A stretch of 64,000 nt of DNA from assembly GCF_900108055.1 (NCBI RefSeq), contig NZ_FNWJ01000001.1, forward strand, positions 558,001-622,000, written 5' to 3'. The notes under the pieces are model-generated. The model saw only the letters and a program-made list of their open reading frames with translations, ran no database searches and was not told where the DNA came from. The stretch's first letter is position 1. Every line of letters starts with the position of its first letter. Origin of the DNA: Thermoleophilum album. Its GTDB lineage: Bacteria > Actinomycetota > Thermoleophilia > Solirubrobacterales > Thermoleophilaceae. Position numbers and translations under genes: made by a program. This document shows positions 56,499 to 64,000 of this stretch, piece by piece.

Positions 56499-58115
56499 TT
56501 AGGCCGCTACCTCGGCAACCGCCGCAGCTGGCTCGGCCGCGGCCCGTGCCGCGCCGCCGGCACTCTCTCGCACGTCGCTGATACCCCGCGCGGTGAAGAG
56601 CTCGAGCGCGTCGTCGGCAACCGGACCCTTGCGCAGGTAGCGGCGGTCCTTGAAGTAGTTCATGGCGAGGTACCAAGGCGCCCGCTTGCCCTGCTTGGGC
56701 AGTCGATCGAGCGCGCGCAGCACGTAGTTGGCCTTGAAGTCGAGGAGCGGCTGCAGCTCGATGCCCGCCTTCGGCAAGCGCGGAACGACGGCGTCATAAC
56801 CGCGCTGCTCCACCCACCGGATCAACCGGCAGTAGTGGTCCCAAACGAGATCGACCTTGAGCGTCCAAGAGGCGTTCGTGTAACCGATCGCAAAGGCGAA
56901 GTTCGGCACGTCGGCGAGCATCGAGCCCTTGTAGACCACGGTCTCGCCGGGTGGACGAGTCTCGCCATCGACGCTCACCGCGATGCCGCCGAAGGTGACG
57001 AGCTCAAGACCCGTGGCGGTGACGATTACGTCGGCCTCGAGGTGGCGCCCGGACTCGAGCTCGATACCGGTCTCGGTGAAGCGCTTGATGCGATCGGTAA
57101 CGATCGAGGCCTTGCCTGCGCGAATCGCTTGATAGAGGTCACCGTCGGGGACCACGCAGAGACGCTGATCCCACGGGTCGTAGCTGGGATTGAAGTGCAC
57201 ATCGACATCGCAATCGGTCCCGCGCAAGGCGCGCGCGTTGACCCACCGGATCAGCTTCCGCGCGGCATTCGGAAAACGCCGGCAGAAGGCGTAAAAACCG
57301 AGCTGGCGCAGCACGTTCTTGTAGCGCACGAGCTTGTAAGCGCGCTCCTCGCCGATCACCTTGCGCAAGCGATTGGCGATCGCGTCGCGGGCGGGGAGCG
57401 GAAGGATGTAAGTGGGCGAGCGCTGGAGCATCACCACGTGGGCAGCGCGATCGGTCATAGCCGGCACCAGCGTCACCGCCGTCGCGCCGCTTCCGATCAC
57501 CACCACGCGCTTGCCCGTGTAGTCGAAGTCCTCGGGCCAGAACTGGGGATGGATGATCGTGCCGCGGAAGCGCTCGCGCCCCTCAAAGTACGGCTCGTGG
57601 CCACGGTCGTAGCGGTAGTAGCCGGTAGCGCCGAAGAGCCAGCGGCAGGTCAACTCGAAACGTTCGCCGTCGGCTACTCGCTCGACCTCGAGCGTCCAGC
57701 TCGCGGTCGCGCTTGACCAGCGGGCGGCAACGACCTTGTGGCCAAAGCGGATGTGGCGATCGATGCCGTACTCGCGTGCCGTTTCCTCGATGTAGGCCTT
57801 GATGGCAGGACCATCGGCGATCGCCTTGTCGTCGGTCCAGGGCTTGAACTCGTAGCCGAACGTGTGAAGGTCGGAGTCAGAACGGATCCCCGGATAGCGG
57901 AAGAGATCCCAAGTGCCGCCGACCTCCTGCCGCGCCTCGAGAATCGCGTAGCGCTTCGCCGGGTGGTGCTTCTGCAGGTAGTAGGCCGCTCCGATCCCGG
58001 AGACGCCGGCACCGATGATGATCGCGTCGAAGTCGAGCGCGGTGGGCTCGGTGCGAATCGGAAGTCCCGCGACACTCGCGTCGTCGGCGGTTATGTCTCG
58101 AGGCTCGGCGGTCAT
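56499..58115 (-). CDS. Flavin monooxygenase, Baeyer-Villiger type
   Basis: A 538-residue FAD/NADPH enzyme. Two Rossmann loops (AIIIGAGVSGIGAAYYL at about 31-47 and VVVIGSGATAVTLVPAM at about 203) flank the Baeyer-Villiger fingerprint F-x-G-x3-H-x3-W (FRGTIIHPQFWP, about 183-194). GGTWDLFRYPGIRSDSDLHTF is also typical. It inserts oxygen next to a ketone or oxidises long-chain substrates; the substrate is unknown. The C-terminus is Ala rich. It is divergent from a CdaR/PucR-type regulator, 165 bases apart, which probably controls it. Confidence 0.9.
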   Translation of the reverse strand: MTAEPRDITADDASVAGLPIRTEPTALDFDAIIIGAGVSGIGAAYYLQKHHPAKRYAILEARQEVGGTWDLFRYPGIRSDSDLHTFGYEFKPWTDDKAIADGPAIKAYIEETAREYGIDRHIRFGHKVVAARWSSATASWTLEVERVADGERFELTCRWLFGATGYYRYDRGHEPYFEGRERFRGTIIHPQFWPEDFDYTGKRVVVIGSGATAVTLVPAMTDRAAHVVMLQRSPTYILPLPARDAIANRLRKVIGEERAYKLVRYKNVLRQLGFYAFCRRFPNAARKLIRWVNARALRGTDCDVDVHFNPSYDPWDQRLCVVPDGDLYQAIRAGKASIVTDRIKRFTETGIELESGRHLEADVIVTATGLELVTFGGIAVSVDGETRPPGETVVYKGSMLADVPNFAFAIGYTNASWTLKVDLVWDHYCRLIRWVEQRGYDAVVPRLPKAGIELQPLLDFKANYVLRALDRLPKQGKRAPWYLAMNYFKDRRYLRKGPVADDALELFTARGISDVRESAGGAARAAAEPAAAVAEVAA

Positions 58116-58161
58116 GCTTCGAGGATCGCAAGACGGGCTTTGTCTGCCCAGGGTGAACGTT

Positions 58162-58194
58162 ACAAATCTTTGTGTAGCGTATATGCAAATTGCA
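58162..58194. promoter_or_regulatory. Two small palindromes in the monooxygenase/regulator gap
   Basis: ACAAATCTTTGT (58162-58173, arms ACAAA/TTTGT) and TGCAAATTGCA (58184-58194, arms TGCAA/TTGCA) lie in the only AT-rich stretch between the divergent genes. They are candidate operators or parts of the two promoters. Function inferred from position and symmetry. Confidence 0.45.
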
Positions 58195-58280
58195 CATCAG
58201 CGCTCCGCATTCGCAGTGATCGTGCGAGTACCTCGACAGTCGCGGCGGGGGATGATGTGCAGTGTTCCTATTCTGAACCC

Positions 58281-59702
58281 ATGAACCGGGCAGCTGGTTT
58301 CGGCGGCGAGGGGCCAACCGGACCTCAACGTCCGCCGCTGCGCAAGGTTCCCGCGCAAACTCCTAGCCGGCAGGCGGGGTCGACGCCTAGTACGGCAGCG
58401 ACGGCATCGCTAGCTGCCGACGGTATCGGCGCCCCCGACCGGGACCGCGACCTCTTGCCCAAGCCGGTCGTGCCAGGACGGCGCTACGACGCACCGCCAC
58501 GGATCGTCGAGCTGATGCGTGAGGGGGCGCAGCGCGCGCTGGCGGCGTCGACGGAGATCCTCGAACGGGTCGAGCGGGCAGCGCTCGAGGAGCACGATCC
58601 GCTGGTCTCTGCCGATCCGGTGCTACTCGAGGCGTTCCGGCGCGCCAACCGGGTGATGATTGCCCATTGGGCGGAGTCGGTGGCCCGCGATCCGTTGCAG
58701 CCGGTCGAACCGTTCGTCGGTCCGGAGATCGTGGGCCTGGTGCGTGACCTCGTGCGCCGTGACCTCGACGCGCGCGCCGTCGAGCCCTACCGCGCCGGCC
58801 AGAACGCCGCTTGGCAAGCGTGGATGGAGATTTGCTTCACCCTGACCGACGACCCCGCCGAGCTGCGCGAGCTGCTGCGCTTGTCGGCGCGGTCGATCTT
58901 CGACTACGTCGACGTGACCAGCGCCGCGACTGTCGAGTGGATCATTCGCGAGCGCGAGCAGCTGAGCCGAGGGACCAACGCCGAGCGCTTAGCCGCCGTG
59001 ACCTTGCTGCTCGAGGGATCCCCGATTGACCCGGCGCGCACCGGTCGCCGCCTAGGTTACGAGCTGGCCGGCAAGCATCTGGCCGCGGTCGTCTGGTCTA
59101 CCGCGCCCGATGTGCGAGCGTCGGCGCTCGATGAAGCGGTGGCCGCGCTCGCCCGCGCGGTCGGCGTACGGCACCCCCTCGTGGTCGTACCAAGCGAGGG
59201 TACGCGCTGGGCGTGGTTCCACGGGGCCGAAGTCCCAGACAGCGAAGACGTGGCGCGGCAGCTCGCAGCGCTCGGCGAGGTGCGTGCGGCGTTCGGCACC
59301 CCGGGGACCGACCTCGAGGGTTTCCGTCGTTCGCATCGCGAGGCACTGGCCGCGCAAAGGCTCGTCTCGAGGCTCGGCTCGGCGGCTAGGGCGGTGCGCT
59401 ACGACGAAGTTCGCCTCGCCGCCCTCCTAACGAGCGACAGCGAAGCTGCTCGTTCGTTCGTCATCGAGACGCTGGGGGAGCTCGCCAACGCGCCGGCAAC
59501 GCTCCGCGAAACACTCCGTATCTACCTGCGGGAACAGTCGAATGCGACGCGCACCGCCCGTGCGCTGCCCGCTCACCGCAACACCGTGCTCGCCCGCGTC
59601 GCTCGTGCCGAGAGCTTGCTGCCGCGCCCGCTCGCCGAGCACGCGCTGGAGGTCGCGTGCGCGCTAGAGATTGCGCACTGGCAGGACGGGCCTGGGCGCT
59701 AG
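58281..59702 (+). CDS. PucR/CdaR-type transcriptional regulator
   Basis: A 473-residue protein. A disordered N-terminus (1-70) precedes a helical region with HWAESVARDP (about 130) and ARSIFDYVDVTSAATVEW, a middle GGDEF-like domain (about 245-370: GYELAGKHLAAVVWST, RRSHREALAAQRLVSR), and the C-terminal PucR-type HTH (LRIYLREQSNATRTARALPA, HRNTVLARVARAESLL). ATG 58281 is taken as start; an open frame further upstream enters the monooxygenase gene. It probably senses a substrate and regulates the divergent monooxygenase. Confidence 0.88.
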   Translation: MNRAAGFGGEGPTGPQRPPLRKVPAQTPSRQAGSTPSTAATASLAADGIGAPDRDRDLLPKPVVPGRRYDAPPRIVELMREGAQRALAASTEILERVERAALEEHDPLVSADPVLLEAFRRANRVMIAHWAESVARDPLQPVEPFVGPEIVGLVRDLVRRDLDARAVEPYRAGQNAAWQAWMEICFTLTDDPAELRELLRLSARSIFDYVDVTSAATVEWIIREREQLSRGTNAERLAAVTLLLEGSPIDPARTGRRLGYELAGKHLAAVVWSTAPDVRASALDEAVAALARAVGVRHPLVVVPSEGTRWAWFHGAEVPDSEDVARQLAALGEVRAAFGTPGTDLEGFRRSHREALAAQRLVSRLGSAARAVRYDEVRLAALLTSDSEAARSFVIETLGELANAPATLRETLRIYLREQSNATRTARALPAHRNTVLARVARAESLLPRPLAEHALEVACALEIAHWQDGPGR

Positions 59703-59740
59703 CGCCGTGGCGCGACGATCTGGCGGCGCGGCGTTGCGCA

Positions 59741-60505
59741 CTACGCGTCCCCGATCGCCAGCCACGCGCGCGCCGTGAGCGTGAAGGCGCCGCTGGGCTT
59801 CCCGAGCAGACACCAAAGCTCCTGCGCGAGCGCTTGGCGAGCGTCGGCTTCGAGCCCGCGCAAGTAATCGCCCGGCGGACCGACACCGACTGCGAACGAA
59901 TCCCAAAGCTCGGCGAAGCTGCTGTAGTTCGCACTCACCTCGATCTCCCGCAACTCGACCGACGCGAGTCCGGCGGCCTCGAACAGCGAGCGCAGCTCCG
60001 CTCGCCCCACGTGGGTCTGCGGGTTTCGTCCCTCGACGTTCGGGTCCAGCGAGCGCGCTGCCTCCCAGAACGCGTCGAGCATTTCCATACCCCGCTCGAT
60101 CGCCCAGGTAGCGGCCGCGACGCGCCCGCCGGTTGCCGCCACGCGCGCCATCTCCGCAAGGCCGGCGCGGCGGTCGCGCAGGAAGTTGAGGACTAGCTGG
60201 GCGACCACGATGTCGAACTGACCGTCAGGCCACGGCAACGCCTCGGCCTCGCCCTCGCGCACGTCGGCGCGCGGGTGGCGCCGGCGACAATGCTCGACGA
60301 AAGGCCGCGAAGGGTCGATCGCAGCGACGTTCTCGACTCCGCAGCGCTCGACGAGGACGTCTAGGAGCGCACCCGAACCGCAACCCACGTCCAGCGCGCG
60401 GCGGCCTGGCGCAGCCCCTACGGCGTCCGCGACCCGGGGCGCCAGAAGTCGCGCGTAGCGACCCATGAAACGCTCGTAGAGCGCGGGATCGACGGCGAAC
60501 GTCAA
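59741..60505 (-). CDS. Class I SAM-dependent methyltransferase
   Basis: A 254-residue enzyme with SAM motifs ALDVGCGSGALLDVLVERCG (motif I), AAIDPSRPFVEHCRRRHP, EGEAEALPWPDGQFDIVVAQ and ATGGRVAAATWAIERG. The type is close to UbiE/small-molecule methyltransferases; the acceptor is unknown. Its TTG start overlaps the stop of the preceding carboxylase gene (TTGA), indicating coupling with acyl-CoA metabolism. Confidence 0.88.
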   Translation of the reverse strand: MTFAVDPALYERFMGRYARLLAPRVADAVGAAPGRRALDVGCGSGALLDVLVERCGVENVAAIDPSRPFVEHCRRRHPRADVREGEAEALPWPDGQFDIVVAQLVLNFLRDRRAGLAEMARVAATGGRVAAATWAIERGMEMLDAFWEAARSLDPNVEGRNPQTHVGRAELRSLFEAAGLASVELREIEVSANYSSFAELWDSFAVGVGPPGDYLRGLEADARQALAQELWCLLGKPSGAFTLTARAWLAIGDA

Positions 60506-62025
60506 GGCTGGCTGTGAGCGCTGGCCGCCGCCAGCGCGCTGGCGACCAGTGGACGGGTCTCCGCCGGATCGATCACCTCGTCTACCTCAAAGAGGCGCGC
60601 GGCGTTGAAAGCGCTGCCCTGCTCCTCGGCCAGGCGCGTGGCCTCGCGCACGAGCCGCTCCCGCTCTTCGGGGTCGCCGATCTGCTCGAGCTCGCGCCGC
60701 AGCGCGAGCCGCACCGCTCCTTCCAGATTCATCGGTCCAAGCTCGGCCCCCGCCCAAGCCACCGTGAGCAACGGCTCGTGCAGACTGCCGCCCGCCATCG
60801 CTTGCGCCCCAAGCCCGAAGGCGCGGCGCAGCACCACCGCGATCAGCGGCACCCGTAGCTTGCTCCCGGTGGCCAGCATACGCGACGCCCGCCGCACGAG
60901 TCCGGTGCGCTCGTGCTCTGGACCGACCATGAAGCCGGGCGTATCAATCAAGGACACGATCGGTAGACCGAAGCGATCACACAAGCGCATCAGGTCGCTC
61001 GCCTTATCGGCTGCCGCGGCCGTGATCACACCTGCCAGGTACTGGCTGTTGTTCGCGATCACACCGAGCGGGCGCCCTTCGATCCGGGCAAGCGCCGTGA
61101 CCAGCTCGGGGGCGTGGCGCTCGCGGAGGTAGACCACCGAGTCGTGATCGAAGAGAGCGTCAAAGACGCGTCGCACATCGAACGCGCGGCGGCGCCGCGC
61201 AGGCACCACCGACCGCAACGCCAGCCCCTCCGCAGCACTTTCGGCGGGCGGCGTGCGCCCTTGAAAGAAAGCCAGCAGCTTGCGGGCGAGCGTTGCCGCC
61301 GCTCGCTCGTCATCCACTAGTACATCGACGGTACCGGTCTCGGCATGCATCTCCGCGGGCCCGACGTCGTCGGGGTCGACACTGCCAAGCCCCCCTGCTT
61401 GGATCATCGCCGGACCGCCCATCCCGAGGGATGCCGAGCGCGTGGCGACGATCAGGTCGGAGGCGCCGGCGATAACCGCGTTGCCCGCGAAGCAACGGCC
61501 GTGCACGATCGCGATCCGCGGCACCACCCCGTCGAGACGTCCCCACAGCGCGAAGGCGCGCACATCGAGTGCCGAGGCAACGGGAAAGTCGGTGTCGCCG
61601 GGACGCCCGCCGCCCCCTTCGGCGAAAAACACGACTGGCAGCCGCAAGCGCTCCACAAGCTCAAACAGGCGGTCCTTCTTGCGGTGCCCGATGGCCCCCT
61701 GGGTGCCCGCCAGCACCGTGTAGTCGTAAGCCAACAGGGCGCACCAGGCACGATCCCCAAAAAGCTCCCCGTTGACGCGCCCGAGCATTGCCACCAGTCC
61801 ATCGGCCGGCGTTTGTGCGTGTAGTTCGTCGACCCCGCGGCGAGCCCGCTGGGCGGCCACTGCCAAGCGCCCGTACTCGATCAGTGTGCCCGGGTCGACC
61901 AGCGCGGCGAGGTTTTCGCGTGCCGTAAGACCGCCGGCCGCGTGTCGACGCGCGACGGCGGCAGGTCGCCCGCTGTCCGCCGTGAGGGCGCGCAGACGCT
62001 CGAGCTCGGCAAGCGCGGCCGCCAT
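60502..62025 (-). CDS. Acyl-CoA carboxylase carboxyltransferase (beta) subunit
   Basis: A 507-residue two-crotonase-domain protein of the propionyl/methylcrotonyl-CoA carboxylase type. It has GGLTARENLAALVDPGTL, FFAEGGGGRPGDTDFPVAS, AVIAGASDLIVAT and SLGMGGPAMIQAGGLGS in the first half, and GVIANNSQYLAGVITAAAAD, VSLIDTPGFMVGPEHERTG in the second. ATG 62025 is taken as start; 25 further in-frame residues upstream are possible. No biotin carboxylase subunit is nearby, so the alpha subunit must be elsewhere. The acyl-CoA used is not known. Confidence 0.88.
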   Translation of the reverse strand: MAAALAELERLRALTADSGRPAAVARRHAAGGLTARENLAALVDPGTLIEYGRLAVAAQRARRGVDELHAQTPADGLVAMLGRVNGELFGDRAWCALLAYDYTVLAGTQGAIGHRKKDRLFELVERLRLPVVFFAEGGGGRPGDTDFPVASALDVRAFALWGRLDGVVPRIAIVHGRCFAGNAVIAGASDLIVATRSASLGMGGPAMIQAGGLGSVDPDDVGPAEMHAETGTVDVLVDDERAAATLARKLLAFFQGRTPPAESAAEGLALRSVVPARRRRAFDVRRVFDALFDHDSVVYLRERHAPELVTALARIEGRPLGVIANNSQYLAGVITAAAADKASDLMRLCDRFGLPIVSLIDTPGFMVGPEHERTGLVRRASRMLATGSKLRVPLIAVVLRRAFGLGAQAMAGGSLHEPLLTVAWAGAELGPMNLEGAVRLALRRELEQIGDPEERERLVREATRLAEEQGSAFNAARLFEVDEVIDPAETRPLVASALAAASAHSQP

Positions 62026-62145
62026 CCCGTGCTCTTCGACACTGTCAGTCTGGCCGGCTTCGTGCACGCGAGAGACTCTATGTGCACCGTCTATGTGCAC
62101 CGCGACCCGAGCCAGCTTCGCAGCGGCGTCAGAGTGTCTCGCGGC

Positions 62146-64000
62146 CTAGGCGTTGGTGCGTGCCGAGAGCGGCGCAGACCGACTGGGCGGGACGCTCCCC
62201 GACAACTTGCGGTCGGTAGCCGCCGACTCGTCGCCCCGGGCAGCGAGACTTGCTCGCAGCAACTTTTCGGCTTCTTTTTCCGGTAGCGGACGAGCGAAGT
62301 AGAAGCCCTGTCCAAGCTGGGACTGCATCCTGCGCAGGCAGTCGGCCTGTCGTTCGTCCTCGATCCCCTCCGCCACCACCTCCAGCCGCAGCGTGCTGCC
62401 AAGGCTCACGATTCCCCGCACGAGCGCTTCCTTTTCGCGATCGCGGTCGATTCCGTCGATGAACGTGCGGTCGACCTTGAGCACATCGATCGGCAGCGTG
62501 CGCAGGTGCGAGAGCGCCGAGTAACCGGTGCCGAAGTCGTCGACCGCGATGCGCACGCCCAGTGCCCGCAACCGCTCGAGCCGCGCGGCCAGCACCTTCG
62601 GATCCTCGGCGAGCAGGCTCTCGGTGATCTCGAGCACCACCGCCGAAGGCGCGATGCCCGTCTCGCGAAGCACTTCCTGAACGTCCCGCTCGAAGTGCTC
62701 GTCGCGCAACTGTCGGGGAGCCACGTTGACGCTGATGTCGACGTCGCAACCGGGGATCTGCTCGCGCCAGCGTGCCACCGTGGCGCACGCTTTTCGCAAT
62801 ACCCAACGGCCGATCGGGATGATCAGTCCGGTCTCCTCGGCCAGCGGTACGAACTCCAACGGCGGCACCAAGCCGCGTCGCGGATGGCGCCAGCGCAAGA
62901 GCGCCTCGAAGCCAACCGGTGCGCGCGACTCGAGGTCGACGATCGGTTGATAGTGGAGCTCGAATTCGCCCGCGTCGAGCGCCCGCTGGAGATCGCCACG
63001 CAGCTCGAGCCGCTCCAGCACCCGCCGGTGCATGTCCGTGTCGAACAGCTCCACGCGGTCCTTGCCGCCCTCCTTGGCCGCGTACATGGCGGTGTCGGCG
63101 TCGCGCAAAAGCTCCGCCACCGTCGTGTCCGGCGCAACGTCGACAACTCCGATCGACGCCGAGAGATTCAGTTCGCGACCGTCGACGGCATACGGGTCGC
63201 GTAGCGCCGCCAGCACCCGCAGTGCCAACGCCAGGGGATCGTCGCCGGACCCGACCGTCGCAAGCAGTGCGAACTCGTCGCCGCCGAAGCGAGCAACCGT
63301 GTCCGTGGGCTTGACGCAGCGAGCAATCCGGCGTCCGGCTTCGCGCAGGACATCGTCACCGATCGCGTGCCCGAGGCCGTCGTTGACGGTCTTGAAATCG
63401 TCGAGGTCGATCAACATCACCGCCGCCCGCAGCCCGCTCTCGCGCACCTGCGCCAGGACCTGGCCTACCCGATCCTCGAACAGCGCCCGGTTCGGAAGGC
63501 CGGTCAGTGCGTCGTGGAAGGCGCGGTGCAACAGCTCTTGTTCGAACTGCTTGCGCTCGCCGATGTCGCGGAGCGTCACGACGATGCCACCGATCAACGG
63601 ATCCGAGCAGCGGTCGCGCGCGACCGCCTCCACGTGGACCCAGTAACCGTCGAGGTGTCGCAGTCGACAATCCACCCCCTCGCCGCTGTGGCGCGCCGAA
63701 GCGGCAGCGATCAGGCCATTCAAAAGTCCCGCGTCGTCCGGGTGCACGAGCCCCAACAGCGATCTGCCGACCAACTCGCTGGGCGCCATCCCGAGGAGCG
63801 AGCGCCCCGGACCCGCCGCCCAACGCACGGTGAGCGAGCGATCGAGCACCAACACGCACTCCCGCGACTGGTCCAAAAGCGCCCGCAGGCGCGCTTCTTC
63901 GCGGCGCTCGGCGGCCCGCACTGCTCGTTCGACGCGCGCCCGACGACGCAAGCGCTCAAACCGCCAAGCAGCGAGCGCGAATAGCAGCAAGCCGCTCGTG
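62146..64000 (-). CDS. PAS-GGDEF-EAL signalling protein, cut by the right edge
   Basis: The frame is open to the window end; the visible C-terminal 617 codons are complete at 62146. In order: end of a membrane helix (GLLLFALAAW), a short coiled coil, a PAS domain (about 35-145: VLVLDRSLTVRWAAGPG, VTLRDIGERKQFEQEL), GGDEF (DALTGLPNRALFEDR, RFGGDEFALLA) and EAL (VGFEALLRWRHPRRG, LEITESLL, DDFGTGYSAL, VVAEGIEDERQ, GFYFARPLP). Both catalytic motifs look intact, so it could make and break cyclic di-GMP. The missing N-terminus probably holds more membrane helices. Confidence 0.93.
   Translation of the reverse strand, partial: TSGLLLFALAAWRFERLRRRARVERAVRAAERREEARLRALLDQSRECVLVLDRSLTVRWAAGPGRSLLGMAPSELVGRSLLGLVHPDDAGLLNGLIAAASARHSGEGVDCRLRHLDGYWVHVEAVARDRCSDPLIGGIVVTLRDIGERKQFEQELLHRAFHDALTGLPNRALFEDRVGQVLAQVRESGLRAAVMLIDLDDFKTVNDGLGHAIGDDVLREAGRRIARCVKPTDTVARFGGDEFALLATVGSGDDPLALALRVLAALRDPYAVDGRELNLSASIGVVDVAPDTTVAELLRDADTAMYAAKEGGKDRVELFDTDMHRRVLERLELRGDLQRALDAGEFELHYQPIVDLESRAPVGFEALLRWRHPRRGLVPPLEFVPLAEETGLIIPIGRWVLRKACATVARWREQIPGCDVDISVNVAPRQLRDEHFERDVQEVLRETGIAPSAVVLEITESLLAEDPKVLAARLERLRALGVRIAVDDFGTGYSALSHLRTLPIDVLKVDRTFIDGIDRDREKEALVRGIVSLGSTLRLEVVAEGIEDERQADCLRRMQSQLGQGFYFARPLPEKEAEKLLRASLAARGDESAATDRKLSGSVPPSRSAPLSARTNA

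Overview
The window is a dense, high-GC chromosomal segment from a Gram-positive-type actinobacterium. GTG and TTG starts are common, stop/start overlaps such as GTGA and ATGA recur, and the heat-shock operon has the dnaK-grpE-dnaJ-hspR order. A small protein with a C-terminal acidic tail, inositol-phosphate synthase, Delta-60 repeat remnants and a CdaR/PucR-type regulator add to the picture. This gene mix points to the deep-branching class Thermoleophilia; that placement is inference from gene content, not from a marker gene.

Layout. 1-1080: the right end of what may be an integrated element (HNH-associated-repeat protein, small cysteine protein) stopping at the 3' end of tRNA-Glu. 1084-1659: tRNA-Glu, tRNA-Lys and an ArsR regulator. 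1784-13080: a long minus-strand purine operon (GYD protein, then purD, E, B, C, S, Q, L, F, N, H) lacking purM and purK. 13282-20029: dnaK-grpE-dnaJ-hspR-clpB with the same 15-bp inverted repeat upstream of dnaK and clpB. 20180-25728: an endonuclease III with a repeat-coded N-terminal extension, then a plus-strand group able to make inositol lipids (membrane protein, Aur1-like PAP2, CDP-alcohol phosphatidyltransferase, Ino1), followed by a GT4-PHP fusion protein. 27822-31650: UDG-like protein, small zinc-ribbon protein, RNA uracil methyltransferase, argF, a cupredoxin lipoprotein. 31666-37706: thiamine genes thiO-S-G under a TPP riboswitch, two secreted glycosidase-like proteins, and thiE.

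38249-44928: lpd, a DsbA-like protein, pdhA, pdhB, pdhC and a LOG-family protein. Four kilobases on lies a single gene encoding octanoyltransferase (LipB) fused to lipoyl synthase (LipA), so the pyruvate dehydrogenase complex and the whole endogenous lipoylation route sit together. 44925-53067: enolase-superfamily protein, sulfatase-like protein, thioredoxin/DUF4395 pair, rhomboid protease, D-Ala-D-Ala carboxypeptidase. 53120-54931: decayed genes, including a frameshifted Delta-60-repeat secreted protein, next to tRNA-Ala(TGC). 55376-56254: acidic-tail protein and tRNA-Ala(CGC). 56499-59702: a Baeyer-Villiger-type monooxygenase divergent from its probable regulator. 59741-64000: methyltransferase, acyl-CoA carboxylase beta subunit, and a GGDEF-EAL protein cut by the right edge.

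Most striking points: the LipB-LipA fusion; a plausible complete phosphatidylinositol route with an Aur1-like PAP2 enzyme beside the PIP-synthase-like gene; a non-HAIR heat-shock operator; a PurE with altered active-site motifs; and a thiO gene that has no ordinary start codon after its riboswitch.
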